41,116 nucleotides of DNA from assembly GCA_038316435.1 (NCBI GenBank), contig JBBQAQ010000038.1, positions 1-41,116 on the forward strand, given 5' to 3'. This document shows, piece by piece, positions 8,694 through 15,673 of the stretch. The notes beneath the pieces are model-generated. The model searched no databases, was not told where the DNA came from, and saw nothing but the letters and a program-made list of their open reading frames with translations. The translations under genes and the position numbers were made by a program. Source of the DNA: JACJXF01 sp038316435. Lineage in GTDB: Bacteria; Bacteroidota; Bacteroidia; Bacteroidales; GCA-2748055. The first letter of the stretch is position 1. Each line of letters opens with the position of its first letter.

Positions 8694-9830
8694 TTAACTT
8701 TTTTCTTCAAAAAATTCCCTGATTACTTTACAGATTTTCTTTATCTCGCTGGTACTGAGCTCGTAGTAAAGAGGCAGTCTCAACAGACAATTAGAATAAA
8801 AATCACTCCAGGGCAACGGCCGGCCATCGTGTTTGTCTTTGTAGTATGCCGAATCGTGAAGCGAAAGGTAATGAAATACAGCCAGAATACCATTTTCCTT
8901 GAGTCGTGCAATGAGTTTACTTCTCATTTCTAGGTTTCCCAGAGTAATATAAAAAATATGGCCGTTATTCGTTGCATTTTCTGGAATTCGGGGGAGTTTT
9001 ATTTCGTATTTCCCATCCAGATCTTTTAGCAAGGAGTAATATAAATCCCAGTTTTTAATTCTTTTAGACTGAATCGATTCAAGACAATTCAGTTGAGCCC
9101 ACAAAAAAGCTGCCGTAACCTCCGACGGAAGCCAGGAAGAGCCTAGATCAACCCAGCCGTATTTATTCACTTCTCCCCTGAAAAACTCTGCTCTGTTGGT
9201 GCCTTTTTCCCAGATTATTTCCGCACGTTTTCTAAATTGCGAATCGTTAATTACCAGCATTCCTCCCTCACCGGCATTGATGTTTTTGGTTTCGTGAAAA
9301 GAAAAAGCTGCAAGCTGACCGAAACTTCCAAGAGGTTTTCCCTTGTAAAACGAATCAATTGCCTGGGCTGCATCCTCAATTACAAACAAGTAATGTTTAT
9401 TGGCAATCCGTATGATTTCATCCATGTCACAGGCCATACCTGCATAATGTACGGGAACTATGGCACGGGTTTTATCCGTTATCAGACTTTCCAGACTTTG
9501 TGTGGCCATGTTAGGATGAAACTCAGAGCTGTCGGCAAAAACGATCTTTGCTCCCCTGAGAATAAAAGCATTTGCGGTGCTTACAAAGGTATAGGAAGGC
9601 ATAATAACCTCATCGCCGGGCTTAATGTCGATAAGTATTGCCGCCATTTCCAGAGCATGAGTGCAACTGGTTGTGAGTAAAACATCTTTGAATCCGTACT
9701 TTTTCTTAAAAAAGTCGTGACATAGTGCTGTGAACTGACCGTTTCCTGAAATTTTTCCGGCTTTTATGGCCTGGCGGATGTATTTTGTCTCCTTACCTGT
9801 CAGGTACGGTTTGTTGTAGGGGATTTTCAC
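8694..9830 (-). CDS. wecE: WecE/RffA-like dTDP-4-amino-4,6-dideoxygalactose transaminase
   Basis: A 378-residue PLP enzyme of the DegT/DnrJ/EryC1/StrS class. Lys182 in SFHETKNINAGEGG is the expected Schiff-base lysine, close to Lys181 of E. coli WecE. GDEVIMPSYTFVSTANAFILRGAKIVFAD and VIEDAAQAIDSFYKGKPLGSFG are strongly WecE/RffA-like rather than generic. It should transfer an amino group to dTDP-4-keto-6-deoxyglucose, giving dTDP-Fuc4N (dTDP-thomosamine). The next gene upstream is a WecD-like acetyltransferase, which would complete dTDP-Fuc4NAc. The dTDP-glucose synthesis genes (rmlA, rmlB) are not in the window. Spacing to its neighbours is 34 bp upstream and 17 bp downstream. Confidence 0.9.
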   Translation of the reverse strand: MKIPYNKPYLTGKETKYIRQAIKAGKISGNGQFTALCHDFFKKKYGFKDVLLTTSCTHALEMAAILIDIKPGDEVIMPSYTFVSTANAFILRGAKIVFADSSEFHPNMATQSLESLITDKTRAIVPVHYAGMACDMDEIIRIANKHYLFVIEDAAQAIDSFYKGKPLGSFGQLAAFSFHETKNINAGEGGMLVINDSQFRKRAEIIWEKGTNRAEFFRGEVNKYGWVDLGSSWLPSEVTAAFLWAQLNCLESIQSKRIKNWDLYYSLLKDLDGKYEIKLPRIPENATNNGHIFYITLGNLEMRSKLIARLKENGILAVFHYLSLHDSAYYKDKHDGRPLPWSDFYSNCLLRLPLYYELSTSEIKKICKVIREFFEEKS

Positions 9831-9864
9831 TTTGATGTAAGTTAAATACTAATTTTATGTTGTT

Positions 9865-10575
9865 TTATTTTTTCCAGAGATGATAAACATCCTCAATTCC
9901 CTTGATGCTGAATCCCACTTTTTCATAAAAAGCGCAGGAACTTTTGTTTTCCAGCTGGGTCTGAACATTTAGAATTTCTATCTTATTTTTCCTGAACCAA
10001 TCAATTACCGAATGAATCAGATGTTTGCCAATCGATTTCCCCCGGTATGCCTCATTTACAGCAATCAGCCCAATCCAACCTTCACCATTACGAATTCCCA
10101 GACTTACCATTCCTAGTTTTTTCCCTTCTTCCTCCCATGTGAAAACCTCTTTTGCAAAAGTTCCGTTAAGTGAATTCTTCATCCATAAGGAATATAATTC
10201 TTCAAATTTTTTTCGGGGGATTTGCTCGTCGGTCCGAAACCGGCTGTATTGGCCAGCTTCAAATGCCAGCGATTCAAATTCAGTATTCAGTTCAGATCCA
10301 ATTCGCGAACAGATATTTTCAGAAAGTATCGGGTTAAACTCTGAAACATTCATCGTATAAGTTACCTTCTCATCTGTAAGTTTTGCGCCCGACATGAGGA
10401 TTTTCTTTTTGATGGTTTCATCATGATGGGAAACAAAAATATAGACCAATTTAAAATCGCTGTTTTTTGCAGTTGATAAGGCTGAAACCAATTCATCCCC
10501 TGAAAGATTTACAGCATCGAGCTTTCCAGTATTAAGTCCGAAAAAATTACTATCCCATTCAAGAGCCTTAATCAT
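9865..10575 (-). CDS. wecD: WecD-like GNAT acetyltransferase (dTDP-fucosamine N-acetyltransferase candidate)
   Basis: This 236-residue protein starts with ALEWDSNFFGLNTGKL, the usual opening of WecD/RffC-type enzymes. It has a middle AGQYSRFRTDEQIPRKKFEELYSLW segment, also WecD-like, and a C-terminal GNAT domain with the acetyl-CoA loop YRGKSIG at residues 177-183. It probably acetylates the 4-amino group made by the neighbouring aminotransferase, forming dTDP-Fuc4NAc. The gene starts only 2 bp after the glycosyltransferase gene ends and is followed after 34 bp by the aminotransferase, so the three are likely one operon. Acceptor specificity is inferred from context, since GNAT domains are shared by many enzymes. 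Confidence 0.8.
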   Translation of the reverse strand: MIKALEWDSNFFGLNTGKLDAVNLSGDELVSALSTAKNSDFKLVYIFVSHHDETIKKKILMSGAKLTDEKVTYTMNVSEFNPILSENICSRIGSELNTEFESLAFEAGQYSRFRTDEQIPRKKFEELYSLWMKNSLNGTFAKEVFTWEEEGKKLGMVSLGIRNGEGWIGLIAVNEAYRGKSIGKHLIHSVIDWFRKNKIEILNVQTQLENKSSCAFYEKVGFSIKGIEDVYHLWKK

Positions 10576-10577
10576 AA

Positions 10578-11516
10578 TTACTGTTTCAGATTTAGGCGGT
10601 TTTTGACAATATACTGAGGGCGGTTTTTAACTTTTTCATAGGTTTTTCCAATATACAAACCAACTATTCCGAGAATTAGAATTATTATGCCCGAAAAGAA
10701 CCATACCGAAATTATCAGACTCGTATATCCCATTACTTTTATGTCTCCGGCAACGTAGCGAATCAGTGTAACTATGGTATACAAAACTGAAAACAGCGAA
10801 AGATAAACTCCGAATTTCACAATGAGGCGAAGCGGCCGGTCTGAAAATGCCAACATAACATCCAAAGCAAGATTTAAGGTTTTACGAAACGAATAACTCG
10901 TTTTCCCTACGGTTCGCCGGGAATGCTCGATGGATATTGAAGTGTGTTTAAACCCCACCCATTTTACCAGGGTTGGGAAAAATCGTTGCTGATCTCCCAG
11001 GCTACAAACAGCCTCAATTACTGATGCTTTATAAATTCCGAAATTACCGATGCTACTGTCCTGCTCGGTTTTAGTCAGGTAACTGAGTACCCGGTAAAAA
11101 GTTCTGGAAAAGAATTTCTTGATGAAACTATCTTTTCTTTCCTGACGCTTCCCTAGCACAATATCAAAACCTTCCTGCGACTTCCTGTATAATTTTATAA
11201 TCTCTTCAGGCTGATCCTGCAAATCGCAATCCATCACCACTACCCATTCACCCAGAACATGCTCAAGGCCGGCAGTAATAGCATTATGCTGACCAAAATT
11301 CCGTGAAAGCAATATCCCTTTTACTCTTTCATCGAGAGAAGCTAATTCTTCGATTGCCGGCCATGATTCGTCAGGGCTACCATCATCAACCAGTAAAAGC
11401 TCGAAACTAAGCTTTTCAGATTCCAGAGCTTTTTTAATCCTCAGATATAACTCAATTACAGTTCCCCCGCATCCATAAACAGGTGAAACAATTGAAAGGG
11501 TAGGTTGTTTAGACAT
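10578..11516 (-). CDS. GtrB/ArnC-like family 2 glycosyltransferase
   Basis: A 312-residue inner-membrane enzyme. The N-terminal GT2 domain (about residues 6-220) begins LSIVSPVYGCGGTV and contains LLVDDGSPDESW and MDCDLQDQPEEI, the nucleotide-sugar and metal-binding motifs. Two hydrophobic helices follow at about 233-260 and 268-298. This layout is that of the polyprenyl-phosphate glycosyltransferases (GtrB, ArnC, DPMS-like), which load a sugar onto undecaprenyl phosphate. It is the first gene of the operon with the WecD-like and WecE-like genes, so the donor could be dTDP-Fuc4NAc or the unacetylated amino sugar. That choice is inference; the family also uses UDP-glucose, UDP-Ara4FN and GDP-mannose. 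Confidence 0.87.
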   Translation of the reverse strand: MSKQPTLSIVSPVYGCGGTVIELYLRIKKALESEKLSFELLLVDDGSPDESWPAIEELASLDERVKGILLSRNFGQHNAITAGLEHVLGEWVVVMDCDLQDQPEEIIKLYRKSQEGFDIVLGKRQERKDSFIKKFFSRTFYRVLSYLTKTEQDSSIGNFGIYKASVIEAVCSLGDQQRFFPTLVKWVGFKHTSISIEHSRRTVGKTSYSFRKTLNLALDVMLAFSDRPLRLIVKFGVYLSLFSVLYTIVTLIRYVAGDIKVMGYTSLIISVWFFSGIIILILGIVGLYIGKTYEKVKNRPQYIVKNRLNLKQ

Positions 11517-11914
11517 TATATGCCAGGGTTTCCAAAATATTATAAATTCAGGCTAATGACCTTTTTTTGTCAAATGTAAAGGAAAAAAACCTTTTTCAGA
11601 AAGCATGAAGTATTTCTTTATAAAACAATAAACACATGTTGCAATTACCTAATAGATATAAACAACTCAAAGACTAGCAAAATCAGGGTCTAGCATAATT
11701 CATTAGAGATAAAATTCAGCTCATTTGTAAATAAAAGACAAATTTATCCGTATCAGTTCGATTAAATATTTATTTTTGCGCAAATTTTGTTAAGAATCAA
11801 GTTTTTTTGATTCCTATTCGTATTTTTATTTTTTTTGGGGATTTGCAGGTATACACTTACTTTTTTGTTTTGGATCATAAGGACAAAAAAGTTGACATTT
11901 ATAAAACAGAAAAG
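11517..11914. promoter_or_regulatory. Divergent intergenic region upstream of the glycan operon and speA
   Basis: This 398-bp stretch separates the minus-strand glycosyltransferase from plus-strand speA. At 11771-11778 TATTTTTG matches the Bacteroidota -7 box TAnnTTTG for speA. No clear TTTG box is seen 19-21 bp upstream, so it is only a candidate. If used, it would give a leader of about 130 nt before the chosen speA ATG at 11915. The frame upstream of that ATG is open back to a TTG at 11807, but those codons look like leader rather than protein. Nothing else is recognised. Confidence 0.4.
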
Positions 11915-13807
11915 ATGAGAAAATGGCGTATTGAAGATTCAGCCGAGCTTTACAACATAAACGGATGGGGTATTAATTACTTCTCAATCAGCGATAAAGG
12001 CCACGTTGTTGTTACCCCAAAAAAAGACGGAATTGAAGTCGACTTACAGGAATTAGTTGAAGAACTTCAGCTACGTGATGTTTCAACACCTTTACTGGTT
12101 CGTTTTCCGGATATTCTCGATAGCCGTATCGAGAAAATGGCCAGTTGTTTCAAAATAGCTGCCGCTGAATATAAATTTACAGCGAACAATTATATCGTTT
12201 ATCCCATTAAGGTAAACCAGATGCGTCCTGTGGTTGAGGAAATCGTTACTCACGGGAAGAAATTCAATATTGGACTTGAAGCGGGATCAAAACCAGAACT
12301 TCATGCTGTTATTGCCATCAATACGGATAATGATTCTCTCATAATATGCAATGGATATAAGGATGAAGATTACATTGAACTCGCACTTCTGGCCCAGAAA
12401 ATGGGTAAAAGAATATTTGTAGTTGTTGAAAAACTCAACGAGTTAAAACTTATTACCAGGGTTGCAAAGCGATTGAAAGTAAAGCCAAATATTGGTATCC
12501 GTATTAAGCTTGCCAGCGCAGGAAGTGGCAAATGGGAAGATTCAGGTGGCGATGTGAGCAAATTCGGACTTACCTCCAGCGAACTGCTCGAAGCACTCGA
12601 TTTTCTCGAAAAAAACAAGATGAAAGACTGCCTGAAACTTCTCCATTTTCATATCGGAAGTCAGGTAAATAAAATCCGCAGAATTAAAATTGCTCTTCGT
12701 GAAGCCTCTCAGTTTTATGCTCAGCTTTATCTCAGGGGATTTGGTGTGGAGATGGTAGATATTGGCGGTGGACTTGGCGTTGACTACGACGGTACCCGTT
12801 CATCGAACAGCGAAAGCAGCGTAAATTACAGCATTCAGGAATATGTAAACGACGCCGTTTTTACTATGGCCGACGTCAGCGATAAAAATAATATTCCCCA
12901 CCCTGATATCATTACCGAATCGGGAAGATCACTCGCAGCCCACCATTCAGTGCTGATCTTTGAAGTGCTGGAATCTGCCACTCTGCCTACATGGGAAGAA
13001 GATGAAGAAATAAGTCCCAACGATCATGAACTCGTCCGGGATCTATATGCTACCTGGGATGCAATTAACCAGTCACGTATGCTCGAGGCATGGCACGATG
13101 CACAGCAAATCCGCGAAGAAGCATTAGATCGCTTTAGCCTCGGACTGCTTGACCTTAGAACACGCGCTCAGATTGAGAGATTGTTCTGGTCAATTGCAAG
13201 AGAAGTACAGCAAATGACAAACGAACTGAAACACGTTCCTGAAGAGCTGCTTCAATTGCCTAAGTTGCTATCCGATAAATACTTCTGTAATTTTTCACTG
13301 TTCCAGTCTTTACCAGATTCATGGGCAATCGATCAGATATTCCCAATAATTCCAATTCAAAGACTTGAGGAGAAACCCGATCGTTCTGCAACTTTACAAG
13401 ACATCACCTGCGATTCAGACGGAAAGATCGATAATTTCATTTCTACAAGAAACCTCTCATATTACCTGCCAGTGCATTCTTTGCGTCATAAGGAACCCTA
13501 TTATATCGGGGTTTTTCTGGTTGGAGCTTATCAGGAAATTCTTGGGGATTTGCATAATCTGTTTGGAGATACTAACGCAGTGCACGTGTCTGTTGATAAG
13601 CATGGATATAATATCGATCAGATAATTGATGGGGAAACGGTTGCAGAAGTTCTGGAATATGTTCAGTATAATCCAAAGAAACTCGTAAGAACCGTCGAGA
13701 CATGGGTAACCTCTTCCGTAAAATCAGGAATTATTACGGCTGAAGAAGGAAAAGAATTCCTTTCTAACTATCGTTCTGGTTTATACGGATATACCTATCT
13801 TGAATAA
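11915..13807 (+). CDS. speA: Biosynthetic arginine decarboxylase
   Basis: SpeA decarboxylates L-arginine to agmatine in the cytoplasm, the first step of the agmatine route to putrescine. From the ATG at 11915 the protein is 630 residues and begins MRKWRIEDSAELYNINGWG, the normal start for Bacteroidota SpeA. A longer frame from TTG at 11807 adds 36 unlikely residues. Lys99 in IVYPIKVNQ is the expected PLP lysine of this fold-III enzyme. GLEAGSKPEL, HFHIGSQ and DIGGGLGVDY line the cofactor site, and CDSDGKID near the C-terminus matches the second-subunit active-site segment. Agmatine deiminase and later enzymes are not nearby. The next gene begins 24 bp downstream. Confidence 0.95.
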   Translation: MRKWRIEDSAELYNINGWGINYFSISDKGHVVVTPKKDGIEVDLQELVEELQLRDVSTPLLVRFPDILDSRIEKMASCFKIAAAEYKFTANNYIVYPIKVNQMRPVVEEIVTHGKKFNIGLEAGSKPELHAVIAINTDNDSLIICNGYKDEDYIELALLAQKMGKRIFVVVEKLNELKLITRVAKRLKVKPNIGIRIKLASAGSGKWEDSGGDVSKFGLTSSELLEALDFLEKNKMKDCLKLLHFHIGSQVNKIRRIKIALREASQFYAQLYLRGFGVEMVDIGGGLGVDYDGTRSSNSESSVNYSIQEYVNDAVFTMADVSDKNNIPHPDIITESGRSLAAHHSVLIFEVLESATLPTWEEDEEISPNDHELVRDLYATWDAINQSRMLEAWHDAQQIREEALDRFSLGLLDLRTRAQIERLFWSIAREVQQMTNELKHVPEELLQLPKLLSDKYFCNFSLFQSLPDSWAIDQIFPIIPIQRLEEKPDRSATLQDITCDSDGKIDNFISTRNLSYYLPVHSLRHKEPYYIGVFLVGAYQEILGDLHNLFGDTNAVHVSVDKHGYNIDQIIDGETVAEVLEYVQYNPKKLVRTVETWVTSSVKSGIITAEEGKEFLSNYRSGLYGYTYLE

Positions 13808-13831
13808 AATATTTCATCTAGGGAGATTATT

Positions 13832-14059
13832 ATGGAACAAAAAAACAATCCCCTGCATGGGAAAACGCTTGAACTTATTCTCACCCAGCTTGTTGATTTC
13901 TATGGTTGGGAGCAGTTAGGTTATAAAATTAATATAAATAGCTTTAATAGCGAGCCGAGTATAAAATCGAGTCTGAAATTCCTTAGAACAACTCCCTGGG
14001 CAAGAAAAAAAGTAGAGGATTTGTATATTGAGGTAATGGACAAACTCAGACCAGAATAG
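13832..14059 (+). CDS. VF530 family DNA-binding protein
   Basis: A 75-residue protein matching the VF530/DUF2132 family across its whole length. The key parts are NPLHGKTLELILTQLVDFYGWEQLG, IKSSLKFLRTTPWARKKVEDLY and the acidic C-terminal tail. The structural family is described as a small DNA-binding fold, but a cellular role is not established. The upstream sequence GGGAG lies about 7 bases before the ATG and would serve as a Shine-Dalgarno site, which is uncommon in Bacteroidota. It follows speA by 24 bp and may be cotranscribed with it. Confidence 0.88.
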   Translation: MEQKNNPLHGKTLELILTQLVDFYGWEQLGYKININSFNSEPSIKSSLKFLRTTPWARKKVEDLYIEVMDKLRPE

Positions 14060-14137
14060 GTTAACCAAGAAGTTGAGGGGACATTAAAAATAGTGAATAA
14101 CAAATAGAATAAGCTAAATCCAACTGTTATCCAATTT

Positions 14138-14347
14138 ATGAAAACTTTCGAACTCACCGGTAAAGAATACATTGAATTAAATAAATTGCTTAAAATATTT
14201 AATCTCGTGGAAACCGGTGGAGAGGCTCATATCCGCATCGATGCAGGCCTCGTAAAAGTCAATGGAGCAATAGAAACACAAAGAAGAAAAAAACTAAGAT
14301 CTGGAGATATCGTCTTATATAAAAATGAATCAATCCAAATCATATAA
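14138..14347 (+). CDS. S4-domain RNA-binding protein (YbcJ-like)
   Basis: A 69-residue protein consisting of one S4 RNA-binding domain: YIELNKLLKIFNLVETGGEAHIRIDAGLVKVNGAIETQRRKKLRSGDIV. The pattern KLLK...G....I..G.V.VNG..E.R...KL..GD is the YbcJ type of free-standing S4 protein. It probably binds structured RNA; the target is unknown. It follows the VF530 gene by 78 bp on the same strand, and no terminator is visible between them. Confidence 0.9.
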   Translation: MKTFELTGKEYIELNKLLKIFNLVETGGEAHIRIDAGLVKVNGAIETQRRKKLRSGDIVLYKNESIQII

Positions 14348-14357
14348 ACCAACAACC

Positions 14358-14446
14358 AAAAACGCCCTGAAAGACTCCAACCATAAAACAAAAAAAACCA
14401 AAACGCTCTGAAATGGAAGTATATTTCAACCATGTGCAATGCGCGT
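14358..14446. repeat. Possible degenerate intergenic repeat with two related CGCYCTGAAA cores
   Basis: Two similar words, CAAAAACGCCCTGAAA and CAAAACGCTCTGAAA, occur about 40 bp apart. The second is followed by an ATAT-containing stretch and an imperfect hairpin CCATG...CGTGG. From memory this resembles a decayed copy of a GCCCTGAAA-GGGC type interspersed repeat seen in Bacteroidota genomes. That comparison cannot be checked here. It lies between the S4 gene and the secreted coiled-coil protein gene. Confidence 0.3.
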
Positions 14447-14468
14447 GGTCTAACAAAAACCCAAAAAC

Positions 14469-14993
14469 ATGAAAAAGCTAATCCTAACCTCCATCGCCCT
14501 CGCTTTTGTTGCCACGCTCTCAATCATGGCTCAATCATTACAGCAACAAGCCACTGCCCTTAAAAAACCCGCAGATTGCGGAGTTACCGACTATGACGCT
14601 TTCAAGAATTCCTCTTTCACACTGAAAGATGATGTGGCTAAAACAGATAAAAACTATGAACAAATTAGCACAGATGTCGCAAAATATGCAAGTTCTGAAA
14701 AACCTGTAACCCTTGATAATGTGAAAGCGGATATTAATAAGGTTAAAGAAGTGAAAACCTCTTTGAAAACCTTTGATGAAAAAGTCGCTAATCTCTCTGA
14801 AACTGGAAAAACCTTGTCATCCAATGTTACAAGCGTAAAACCAATTACGAAAATTAAGCCTGCAACCACAAACACAAAAGATTCAGTGAAAGCGGTTGAT
14901 TTGAGTCGCGACATATTGAAATCACTCGCTTCTAAAGTTGATGTGGACCTTGGAACTCTCAACGGTCTGCTTGCAAAATTAGGTGGGCAATAG
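14469..14993 (+). CDS. Secreted helical protein of unknown function
   Basis: I do not recognise this 174-residue protein. It has a clear signal peptide (residues 1-21, MKKLILTSIALAFVATLSIMA). The mature part is rich in Lys, Thr, Ser, Val and Asp with heptad-like stretches (DVAKTDKNYEQISTDVAKYAS and VKEVKTSLKTFDEKVANLSETGKTL), suggesting long helices or coiled coil. It holds one Cys and no obvious catalytic motif. It is probably periplasmic or outer-membrane associated. It lies 121 bp after the S4 gene and faces the convergent folB-CWC pair. Confidence 0.75.
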   Translation: MKKLILTSIALAFVATLSIMAQSLQQQATALKKPADCGVTDYDAFKNSSFTLKDDVAKTDKNYEQISTDVAKYASSEKPVTLDNVKADINKVKEVKTSLKTFDEKVANLSETGKTLSSNVTSVKPITKIKPATTNTKDSVKAVDLSRDILKSLASKVDVDLGTLNGLLAKLGGQ

Positions 14994-15039
14994 TATAAAT
15001 GACCATTGACGATGGAAGAAATTCTGTCGCCAATGCTTT

Positions 15040-15207
15040 TTATTTCTCGGAATATTTCGATAAACACTCCGGACAAAGGCAGTCCGAATATAAACTGGTA
15101 ATTTCCAACATATCTTTTTTGTGAATCTGCAACGACTCACACCAGCAATCTTTTTCTCCTTCGCAGTTGAAGCTCGCACTGCATTTTGGACAGGTTTTTA
15201 CCGACAT
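15040..15207 (-). CDS. Small cysteine-rich CWC family protein
   Basis: A 55-residue protein encoded from the ATG at 15207 to TAA at 15040-15042. It begins MSVKTCPKCSASFNC and contains KDCWCESL, then CLCPECLSKY. This is the pattern of the cysteine-rich CWC family: CPxCxxxFxC, then CWC, then a C-terminal CxCxxC-like pair. The eight cysteines suggest metal binding, probably zinc, but no function is known to me. The start is 1 base after the folB stop, so the two are certainly read from one transcript. Confidence 0.82.
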   Translation of the reverse strand: MSVKTCPKCSASFNCEGEKDCWCESLQIHKKDMLEITSLYSDCLCPECLSKYSEK

Positions 15208-15208
15208 C

Positions 15209-15559
15209 TTATTGAGTGAGGGTTACGTTAACACTTCTCATTTTGCCTCCCATAGGTGGATTCATTTTTCGCACAGTAACACTTGCTTTGGTTACGCCAG
15301 GTAGCTCAGCATAAACAGCATCAAGAATTCTACTAGCGATATTCTCAAGTAATTTTGACTTTTTTTCCATCTCCCGCTTCACCAGCTTATAAGCTATCTG
15401 GTAGTTAACAGCATCGTGCAGATCATCTGTCTTTGCCGGAATACTCATATCGGTTTCAAGAATCAGATCAACCAGAAATTTGTTACCCACAATCTGTTCT
15501 TCCTTATAATGGCCATGGAAAGAGTAAAACTCCATTCCTTCAATATGGATTGTCCCCAT
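15209..15559 (-). CDS. folB: Dihydroneopterin aldolase
   Basis: FolB converts 7,8-dihydroneopterin to 6-hydroxymethyl-7,8-dihydropterin and glycolaldehyde in folate synthesis. The 116 residues match the family length. IHIEGMEFYSFHGHYKEEQIVGNKFLVDL is the N-terminal signature, with the substrate-binding Glu after the GHYKEEQ turn. LHDAVNYQIAYKLVKREM and the C-terminal VTVRKMNPPMGGKMRSVNV, with its conserved Lys, are also present. The gene starts at the ATG at 15559 and ends one base before the CWC gene. Other folate genes are not in the window. Confidence 0.94.
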   Translation of the reverse strand: MGTIHIEGMEFYSFHGHYKEEQIVGNKFLVDLILETDMSIPAKTDDLHDAVNYQIAYKLVKREMEKKSKLLENIASRILDAVYAELPGVTKASVTVRKMNPPMGGKMRSVNVTLTQ

Positions 15560-15673
15560 GCTTTTTTTTCATAAAGTTATAATTTTTTTGGTAAGGGAAG
15601 TCTCCTGAAAATACTATACAGAATAATTGAAATAGACCCCCCTGTATTTTAAAAATTATATTGTAAACCCAAA

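Noticed and set aside
14979..15179. Minus-strand 66-residue open frame
   Set aside because: It is an alternative frame of the CWC gene; the frame at 15040-15207 has the CPxC and CWC motifs and the correct 1-base link to folB.
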